DNA of 64,000 bases from WLMZ01 sp037140375 (lineage in GTDB: Bacteria > Actinomycetota > Acidimicrobiia > Acidimicrobiales > Ilumatobacteraceae), in NCBI GenBank assembly GCA_037140375.1, contig JBAXER010000002.1, positions 1 to 64,000 of the forward strand, given 5' to 3'. A program made the translations under genes and the position numbers. Shown here piece by piece: positions 58,847 to 64,000 of the stretch. Numbering within the stretch: the stretch's first letter is position 1; every line of letters begins with the position of its first letter. Below the pieces are notes generated by a model, which made no database searches, was not told the origin of the DNA, and saw only the letters and a list, made by a program, of their open reading frames with translations.

Positions 58847-59779
58847 TCAGCCGCGCAGCGTGAGGCCGCGCTCGTCGAGCTTCTGCTTGACCTCGTCGAG
58901 GCTCTTCTGACCAAAGTTGGTGATGTTCAGAAGGTCGTCTTCGGTCTTGGTGAGAAGCTCGCCAATGGAATTGATCTGTGCCCGCTTGAGGCAGTTACGT
59001 GGGCGCTCTGACAGATCGAGGTCTTCGATCGGCAAGTCGAGGTCTGGTGATGAAGCGCTGCTTGCAGCAACTTCGCCAAGCTCGAGACCCTGTGGCTCGT
59101 CGCTGAGGTTGGCCACAAGATCGACCAACGAACGCAGTGTTGCGCCGGCCGAGGCAAGTGCCTCACGAGGGGTGATTGAGCCGTCGGTCTCGATGTCGAG
59201 TACCAAACGATCGTAGTTCGTGCTCTGCTCGACGCGAGTTGGCTCGACTTCGAACATCACGCGGCGCACTGGCGAGAAGATCGCGTCGATCGGGATCACA
59301 CCAATGGTGCGGCTCTCGTTTTCGCGGTGACTCGACAGGTAACCACGGCCACGCTCGACGGTGAGGTCGATAGCGAGACGGCCCTTGGTGTTGAGCGATG
59401 CAATGTGCAACTCGGTGTTGAGAATCTCAACATCGCTCGAGCACTTGATGTCGGCTGCGGTGACCTCGGCTGCGCCACGAATGTCGAGACGAATCACGAC
59501 GGCTTCGTCGCTCAAGCTGGTGAGCACGATGTCTTTGAGGTTCAAGATGATGTCGGTGATGTCTTCGCTGATACCAGTGATGGTGTCGAACTCGTGCAAA
59601 GCATCGTCGAATCGAACGGCCGTAATCGCTGCGCCCGGGATGGACGACAACAATGTACGACGCAATGAGTTACCAATCGTGTGGCCGAAGCCAGGCTCGA
59701 GTGGGCCAATGAAGAATCGCTGGCGGTTGTTGGTTTCTTCGCCGATTGCCTCGACGGTGGGGCGCTGAATGACGAGCAT
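58847..59779 (-). CDS. rpoA: RNA polymerase alpha subunit
   Basis: This 310-residue subunit has the N-terminal dimerisation domain (residues 1-230, with EPGFGHTIGNSLRRTLLSSIPG and VEPTRVEQSTNYDRL) and a C-terminal domain with LDLSERPRNCLKRAQINSIGEL and NFGQKSLDEVKQKL, which bind UP elements and activators. Length and motifs are standard. It is placed between rpsD and rplQ as usual. Confidence 0.98.
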   Translation of the reverse strand: MLVIQRPTVEAIGEETNNRQRFFIGPLEPGFGHTIGNSLRRTLLSSIPGAAITAVRFDDALHEFDTITGISEDITDIILNLKDIVLTSLSDEAVVIRLDIRGAAEVTAADIKCSSDVEILNTELHIASLNTKGRLAIDLTVERGRGYLSSHRENESRTIGVIPIDAIFSPVRRVMFEVEPTRVEQSTNYDRLVLDIETDGSITPREALASAGATLRSLVDLVANLSDEPQGLELGEVAASSASSPDLDLPIEDLDLSERPRNCLKRAQINSIGELLTKTEDDLLNITNFGQKSLDEVKQKLDERGLTLRG

Positions 59780-59809
59780 GAAAGTCGCCTGAGTCCTTTC
59801 GGGGTTCGG

Positions 59810-60427
59810 TTACTTTGAGTACAGCTCAACGATGAGCTGTTCGCGGACGGGCACATCGATGTGCTCGCGTTGGGGCAGTTCACGAACTGTGACTTGCTTG
59901 CCCTCGTCGCCCTTTTCGAGCCACCCGACGGTGACGCGATCGAGTGTGTCGAGATTGTGTTGCACGATGATCATGGCGCGGGCCTTCTCGGACAGGCTCA
60001 CCACGTCGCCACGCTTAACGCGGGCGCTCGCGATATCGACGCGCTTGCCGTTGACCAAGATCTTGCCGTGGCTCACGAACTGGCGGGCCTGCGGACGGGT
60101 CTCGGCCCAGCCTGCGCGGTACACCACGTTGTCGAGGCGCTGCTCAAGCAAACGCAACAGGTTCTCACCGGTTGGGCCCTGCAGACGGTTGGCCTCTTCG
60201 TAGGTGCGGCGGAACTGACGCTCGAGCACACCGTAGATGAACTTGGCCTTCTGCTTTTCCTGCAACTGAGCGAGGTATTCGCTGCCGGCGTTGCGACGGC
60301 GGGTACGGCCGTGCTGACCTGGTGGGAAAGGACGACGCTCAAGCGCCTTGCGGCCCTTTTCGTTCTCGAAGATGTTGGTCGCTAGGCGGCGCGAGATGCG
60401 CACCTTTGGTCCGGTGTAACGAGCCAT
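59810..60427 (-). CDS. rpsD: 30S ribosomal protein S4
   Basis: This 205-residue S4 protein starts MARYTGPKVRISRRLATNI and has RRPFPPGQHG, the S4 RNA-binding domain with RLDNVVYRAGWAETRPQARQFVSHGKILVNGK, and ends in VELYSK. The N-terminal zinc-binding Cys set is absent, so it is the zinc-independent form. ATG 60427 gives the canonical start, 2 bases after the rpsK stop. Confidence 0.97.
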   Translation of the reverse strand: MARYTGPKVRISRRLATNIFENEKGRKALERRPFPPGQHGRTRRRNAGSEYLAQLQEKQKAKFIYGVLERQFRRTYEEANRLQGPTGENLLRLLEQRLDNVVYRAGWAETRPQARQFVSHGKILVNGKRVDIASARVKRGDVVSLSEKARAMIIVQHNLDTLDRVTVGWLEKGDEGKQVTVRELPQREHIDVPVREQLIVELYSK

Positions 60428-60429
60428 GT

Positions 60430-60828
60430 CTAGTTCCTCTTGCGCTTCGGCTGGCTGCAACCGTTGTGGGCCAACGGTGTGACATCTTTGATCGAGGTGA
60501 CCTCGAGGCCAGTGTTCTGAATTGAGCGCACTGCGGTGTCGCGGCCGGAGCCTGGACCCTTGACCTGAACTTCGACTCGGCGCAAGCCATGCTCCATTGC
60601 TGCGCGGGCTGCCTTATCGGCTGCCATCTGCGCGGCGAATGGTGTGCTCTTACGCGAACCCTTGAAGCCAACGCCGCCCGACGACGCCCATGAGATGACG
60701 TTGCCCTGGGTGTCAGTGATGCTGACGATGGTGTTGTTGAACGAGCTCTTGATGTGGACGACACCGACGGTGACGTTCTTGCGTTCGCGCTTGCGGGGAC
60801 GCCGTCCCCCTGGCTTTGGCTTTGCCAT
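60430..60828 (-). CDS. rpsK: 30S ribosomal protein S11
   Basis: This 132-residue protein has VGVVHIKSSFNNTIVSITD, GVGFKGSRKSTPFAAQMAA and the C-terminal VTSIKDVTPLAHNGCSQPKRKRN, all standard for S11. It lies between rpsM and rpsD with 2-base gaps. Confidence 0.97.
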   Translation of the reverse strand: MAKPKPGGRRPRKRERKNVTVGVVHIKSSFNNTIVSITDTQGNVISWASSGGVGFKGSRKSTPFAAQMAADKAARAAMEHGLRRVEVQVKGPGSGRDTAVRSIQNTGLEVTSIKDVTPLAHNGCSQPKRKRN

Positions 60829-60830
60829 CG

Positions 60831-61208
60831 CTACTTCCTCACGGCCTTCTTCTTGTTGGCAACGGTCTTCTTCGGGCCCTTACGGGTACGAGCGTTGGTG
60901 TGGGTGCGCTGGCCACGAACAGGAAGGCCTTTGCGGTGGCGGATGCCCTGGAGGCAACCGATTTCAATCTTGCGCTTGATATCGCGCTGCACTTCACGAC
61001 GAAGGTCGCCTTCGACCGTGAGCTTTTCGATCTCGGCGCGGATGCGGTTCACCTCGTCTTCGGTGAGGCTGCGTACGCGGGTGTTTGGATCGAGAGCAGC
61101 ATCGACACAGATCTTCTGTGCGGTCGGCTTACCGATTCCATAGATATAGGTAAGGGCGATTTCCAACCGCTTTTCGCGGGGAATGTCGACACCAGATATA
61201 CGAGCCAT
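60831..61208 (-). CDS. rpsM: 30S ribosomal protein S13
   Basis: This 125-residue protein starts MARISGVDIPREKRLEIALTYIYGIG, contains RGIRH-like QGIRHRKGLPVRGQRTHTNARTRKG, and ends in a Lys-rich tail. It follows rpmJ by 16 bases. Confidence 0.97.
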   Translation of the reverse strand: MARISGVDIPREKRLEIALTYIYGIGKPTAQKICVDAALDPNTRVRSLTEDEVNRIRAEIEKLTVEGDLRREVQRDIKRKIEIGCLQGIRHRKGLPVRGQRTHTNARTRKGPKKTVANKKKAVRK

Positions 61209-61224
61209 CGTTGTTTCCTGTTCC

Positions 61225-61338
61225 TCAGCCCTGGCGCTGCTTGTGACGTGGGTTTTCGCAGATCACCATGACGCGACCGTGCCGGCGGATGACCTTGCAC
61301 TTCTCGCAAATTTTCTTGACACTCGGTCGGACCTTCAT
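61225..61338 (-). CDS. rpmJ: 50S ribosomal protein L36
   Basis: This 37-residue protein reads MKVRPSVKKICEKCKVIRRH and continues with a Gly-Arg-Val-Met segment ending in a Cys-Glu-Asn-Pro-Arg-His motif and KQRQG. The three Cys and one His form the zinc ribbon of the L36 C+ form, so this is the zinc-dependent paralogue. It lies between infA and rpsM, as is usual. Confidence 0.97.
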   Translation of the reverse strand: MKVRPSVKKICEKCKVIRRHGRVMVICENPRHKQRQG

Positions 61339-61347
61339 GGGGTGCCT

Positions 61348-61572
61348 TTACTTGTAGCGGTACGTAATTCGACCCCGGGTGAGGTCGTAGGGGGTGAGCT
61401 CTACCTGAACCTTGTCGCCAGGCAGAATGCGGATGTAGTGCATACGCATCTTTCCGGAGATATGAGCCAAGACTTTGTGGCTATTTTCGAGTTCGACTCG
61501 GAACATGGCGTTCGGAAGCGACTCGACAATGGTGCCTTCAAGCACAATGGCGTCTTCTTTAGGCTTGGCCAG
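61348..61572 (-). CDS. infA: Translation initiation factor IF-1, probable CTG start
   Basis: IF-1 binds the 30S A site during initiation. The S1-like OB-fold reads EDAIVLEGTIVESLPNAMF, then the conserved HISGKMRMHYIRILPGDKV and TRGRITYRYK. No ATG or GTG lies in frame between the upstream stop (at 61636-61638) and the core. The best start is CTG at 61572, which gives MAKPKEDAI (74 residues, the family norm) and has AGGAGG 5 bases upstream (61578-61583). TTG at 61599 would give an 83-residue protein with a weaker GAGAG site. Confidence 0.93.
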   Translation of the reverse strand: MAKPKEDAIVLEGTIVESLPNAMFRVELENSHKVLAHISGKMRMHYIRILPGDKVQVELTPYDLTRGRITYRYK

Positions 61573-61577
61573 GGTGG

Positions 61578-61583
61578 CCTCCT
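61578..61583 (-). promoter_or_regulatory. Strong Shine-Dalgarno (AGGAGG) deciding the infA start
   Basis: AGGAGG is complementary to the 16S 3' end and sits 5 bases before CTG 61572. If translation began at TTG 61599 this sequence would be coding (Glu-Glu) and have no role, so its position favours the CTG. Confidence 0.7.
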
Positions 61584-61599
61584 CAACAGCGGCGGACAA

Positions 61600-61803
61600 A
61601 AGGCTCTCGCGAGGGCTGCGTGCGCGCAGACTTCGTTAGGGCCGAGTGGCAATGCTATCGGCAACGATTCCGAACGCCAAGCGTGATCCGACAGTTCTGA
61701 GAGAGAAATCGTCGCAAATCCACTTCTTGCGGTCGTGGATCTGTTATACACGTAGCGACATCGCCGATTTCAGCTCGCTGACCTGCACCTTTAGCACTCA
61801 TCG
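61600..61803 (-). other. Intergenic region between map and infA
   Basis: This 204-base gap breaks the otherwise tight operon and may contain a separate promoter for infA-rpmJ-rpsM and onward. TATAAC (minus strand, 61748-61743) with CTGAAA (61773-61768) 19 bases upstream is a poor promoter candidate. I see no small gene or clear hairpin in it. Confidence 0.4.
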
Positions 61804-62571
61804 TCATGCTCGAGTCAGGATCTCGGGTCCATGCGGCCCGACAAGAATTGTGTGCTCGGCGTGCGCCGCAAGCGAACCATCGGACGTAACGATGGTCCAA
61901 CCATCGGAAAGTTCGTAGACGTCGTCGTCGCCACCACCAAGCAGCATGGGCTCTACGGCCAAAACGACCCCCGACTCAAGCAGCGGTCCACGACCGTGGC
62001 GCCCGCGGTTCTCAACGTCGGGCTCCTCGTGCATTGCTTGTCCGATTCCGTGTCCGCAGTAGTCGTGCGGGCTGCCATACCCGGCGAGCGACACCACCGC
62101 ATCGATGGCGGCGCCGATATCACCAAGATGTCCGCCAGGAACCATCGCTGCGATGCCAGCTGCGAGCGCCCGGTCGGCGGTGTCAATGAGCAACTGGGCC
62201 GCAGCCGACCCGCTTCCGACGAGCATCGAGAACGCCGCATCTCCGTGCCAACCGTGCACGATTGCTCCACAGTCGATAGACAACAGATCGCCTTCGTCGA
62301 GTACACGCTCGCTGGGGATGCCGTGGATCACTTCGTCGTTCACCGACGCACAGATGACCCCGCTGAAACCGCGATGACCAAGGAAATTGGAAGCTGCTTG
62401 GCGCCGTCGCAGTACTTCGCGGGCGACCGCATCGAGATCGAGCGTCGTCACGCCAGGCCGCACCGCTTGACGGATTGCCTCGTGCATCTCGGCCACTACG
62501 CGTCCAGCAGCACGCATGTGCTTGATCTCTTCAAGGCTCCGACGAGGAAGCCCTGCCTTGCGGCGACGCAT
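61804..62571 (-). CDS. map: Methionine aminopeptidase, type I
   Basis: This 255-residue dimetal enzyme removes initiator Met from nascent proteins. It has the conserved His and Asp metal ligands in order: GFSGVICASVNDEVIHGIP, LLSIDCGAIVHGWHGDAA, YCGHGIGQAMHEEP, a Glu in VLAVEPML, and EHTILV. There is no N-terminal zinc-finger extension. ATG 62571 overlaps the adk stop as TAATG. The order secY-adk-map-infA is standard. Confidence 0.97.
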   Translation of the reverse strand: MRRRKAGLPRRSLEEIKHMRAAGRVVAEMHEAIRQAVRPGVTTLDLDAVAREVLRRRQAASNFLGHRGFSGVICASVNDEVIHGIPSERVLDEGDLLSIDCGAIVHGWHGDAAFSMLVGSGSAAAQLLIDTADRALAAGIAAMVPGGHLGDIGAAIDAVVSLAGYGSPHDYCGHGIGQAMHEEPDVENRGRHGRGPLLESGVVLAVEPMLLGGGDDDVYELSDGWTIVTSDGSLAAHAEHTILVGPHGPEILTRA

Positions 62572-63233
62572 TACTTGCGCCGGCTGGCTTCGACCGCTGT
62601 GGTGAGTCGGGCGAACACCTCGTCGGGGCTAGCGACTCCATCGACAACGGTGAGCCGACCAGTGGCTTGGTAGTAGTTGATCAACGGCGATGTCTGCTGC
62701 TCATAGAGATCGAGACGATTGTTGATTGCATCGGGGGTGTCGTCGGCGCGGTACATCACGTCGCCGCCACACACCTCGCAGATCCATGGTTGGCGCTCGT
62801 TGCCACTGGCCACATAATTCGTGCCGCAGTCACGACACACTCGCCGCGCCGAGAGCCGCTCGAGCACCAAGCTTCGTGGTACGTCGAGGTCGATGACGGC
62901 GTCGAGAGGGCGCTCGCCAGTCACCAGATCGAGTGCCTCTGCTTGGCCAACGGTGCGTGGGAACCCGTCAAGGATGTAACCGCGTGTGCGTGCGTCGTCA
63001 CTGCTCAGACGCTCGCTGACGATGCCGACCATGGTCTCGTCGCCGACGAGTCCACCAGAGTCCATGACTTCCTTAGCTGCCTGACCGAGCGGAGTGCCCT
63101 CGCGAACGGCAGCGCGCAGCATGTCTCCGGTGGAGATGTGCGGTACAACAAAGTGTCGTGACAAACGTACGCATTGCGTACCTTTCCCCGCACCCTGCCT
63201 ACCGAGGATGATGAGCCGAGCACCGGGGATCAT
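62571..63233 (-). CDS. adk: Adenylate kinase, zinc-LID type
   Basis: Adk interconverts ATP plus AMP and two ADP. The 220-residue protein has the P-loop GRQGAGKGTQ, the AMP-binding HISTGDMLRAAVREGTPLG, FPRTVGQAEALD, and a long LID carrying two Cys pairs (CRDCGTNY and CEVCGGD) that bind zinc. It lies between secY and map with tight spacing. Confidence 0.97.
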   Translation of the reverse strand: MIPGARLIILGRQGAGKGTQCVRLSRHFVVPHISTGDMLRAAVREGTPLGQAAKEVMDSGGLVGDETMVGIVSERLSSDDARTRGYILDGFPRTVGQAEALDLVTGERPLDAVIDLDVPRSLVLERLSARRVCRDCGTNYVASGNERQPWICEVCGGDVMYRADDTPDAINNRLDLYEQQTSPLINYYQATGRLTVVDGVASPDEVFARLTTAVEASRRK

Positions 63234-63240
63234 CGTTTGG

Positions 63241-64000
63241 CTACTTCAGGAAGCCCTCGTAGTTGCGCAGCGTCAACTGACTGTCGATCTGGCGCATGAG
63301 CTCAAGAGCAACGCCAACAGCGATCAGCACGGTGGTACCGGCGAATGGGAAGTTCTGAACACCGAAGATCCACAGCAAGATGTATGGCAACAACGCAATC
63401 GTGGCGACGAACAACGCGCCAGGGAGGGTAATGCGGTTCACAACCTTGCCGAGGTAACGCTCGGTCTGAGGTCCGGGACGAATACCGGGAATGAAGCCGC
63501 CCTGCTTACGAATCTGATCGGCCTGACGAATTGGGTCGAAGGCGATCGAGTTGTAGAAGTAAGCAAACGCCACGATGAGCACGGCGAGGATGACCGCGTG
63601 CAAAACGTTCTGCGTGTTCACGATGTAACGGTTCACGAAGTCGGTGATGCTGCCACGCCAACCCTCGGCGGAACCAAGAACGTTGGTGAGCAGCACGGGC
63701 AAGAGCAAGACCGAGCTGGCGAAAATGATCGGCACGACGCCGCTCTGGTTCACCTTGAGTGGGATGTACGTGTTCTGGCCGCCATACATGCGACGCCCAA
63801 CCTGACGCTTCGCAAATGAGACCGGGATACGACGCTGGGCAAGCTCGACACGCACAACCGCAAAGACGATGCCGATCACCAAGGCGACGAGCAGAACGAA
63901 CAACACCTTGCTCTCTTCTTGCCAAATGCGCAAGAAGTTGACCGGCAGACTCGACACGACCGAGGCGAAGATGATCATCGACATGCCGTTACCGATGCCA
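63241..64000 (-). CDS. secY: Preprotein translocase subunit SecY (C-terminal part)
   Basis: The window holds the last 253 or so residues of SecY, the channel of the Sec translocon. IPLKVNQSGVVPIIFASS is the typical central segment, followed by FYNSIAFDPIRQADQIRKQGGFIPGIRPG on the cytoplasmic loop, the last membrane helices and the tail ending NYEGFLK. The frame is open to the window edge, so the 5' part lies outside. adk follows 7 bases after its stop. Confidence 0.97.
   Translation of the reverse strand, partial: GIGNGMSMIIFASVVSSLPVNFLRIWQEESKVLFVLLVALVIGIVFAVVRVELAQRRIPVSFAKRQVGRRMYGGQNTYIPLKVNQSGVVPIIFASSVLLLPVLLTNVLGSAEGWRGSITDFVNRYIVNTQNVLHAVILAVLIVAFAYFYNSIAFDPIRQADQIRKQGGFIPGIRPGPQTERYLGKVVNRITLPGALFVATIALLPYILLWIFGVQNFPFAGTTVLIAVGVALELMRQIDSQLTLRNYEGFLK

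Noticed and set aside
61791..61799. TTAGCACTC, a half CIRCE, upstream of infA and next to the map stop
   Set aside because: The second arm GAGTGCTAA is not found at the required 9-base spacing, so it is not a CIRCE element.
1..64000. CRISPR arrays, insertion sequences, prophage, tRNA or rRNA genes
   Set aside because: No regularly spaced repeats, transposase or integrase motifs, tRNA cloverleaf or rRNA conserved segments were seen anywhere in the window.

Overview
The window is bacterial chromosome with moderately high GC, tightly packed genes and no rRNA, tRNA, CRISPR or phage signal that I can see. Gene content points to an actinobacterium, most likely of class Acidimicrobiia (Ilumatobacter-like). 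The reasons are a mycofactocin precursor and maturase set with two NDMA-dependent-type alcohol dehydrogenases, an APS-type CysH, a perfect CIRCE element before groESL, tandem LCP cell-wall ligases, a HelD-type helicase and the secY-adk-map-infA-rpmJ-rpsM-rpsK-rpsD-rpoA-rplQ-truA-rplM-rpsI-glmM order. The lineage is an inference; no marker was aligned.

Layout. 1-7323 (minus strand) is one overlapping transcription unit for sulfate assimilation: cysH-cysD-cysN-cobA-cysS, then an MFS transporter and an acyltransferase that runs off the window. A siroheme dehydrogenase gene diverges from it at 7395 and leads into valS. 10660-15314 holds an MscS channel, two LCP proteins and an alpha/beta hydrolase. 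15369-19568 (minus) holds two zinc alcohol dehydrogenases followed by a MoxR ATPase and a VWA protein. After helD and a DUF3105 lipoprotein, 22362-26461 (plus) is a short mycofactocin locus: mftA, mftB, mftC, a PlsY-like acyltransferase and an OYE/FadH oxidoreductase. The usual mftD, mftE and mftF are not in the window. A 49-base region with perfect 22-bp inverted arms separates this locus from an ABC exporter.

28192-40870 is a mixed catabolic and housekeeping stretch: SDR, pirin, acyl-CoA synthetase, dienelactone hydrolase, APH-type phosphotransferase, NlpC/P60 peptidase, guaA, epoxide hydrolase, PLP decarboxylase, secreted phospholipase A2, a NUDIX CoA hydrolase and small unknown proteins. 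groES-groEL follow with CIRCE control.

43086-64000 is almost entirely minus strand. It carries a translationally coupled chain tsaE-tsaB-rimI-tsaD-rlmL-like-dus-maf, preceded by nnr-alr, acpS, an oversized 1134-residue GlmS-like protein, glmM, and then the ribosomal protein/alpha operon up to a truncated secY.

The most unusual items are the giant GlmS homologue, which has two insertions, a roughly 300-residue C-terminal extension and an apparent Arg in place of the Schiff-base Lys; infA with no ATG or GTG start but a strong Shine-Dalgarno before CTG; the abbreviated mycofactocin locus with an embedded PlsY paralogue; an archaeal/rickettsial-type ValRS; a truA start codon in the loop of a strong hairpin; and the large inverted repeat at 26522-26570. 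Two small genes (40159-40332 and 57445-57591) and rpmJ are easily missed.
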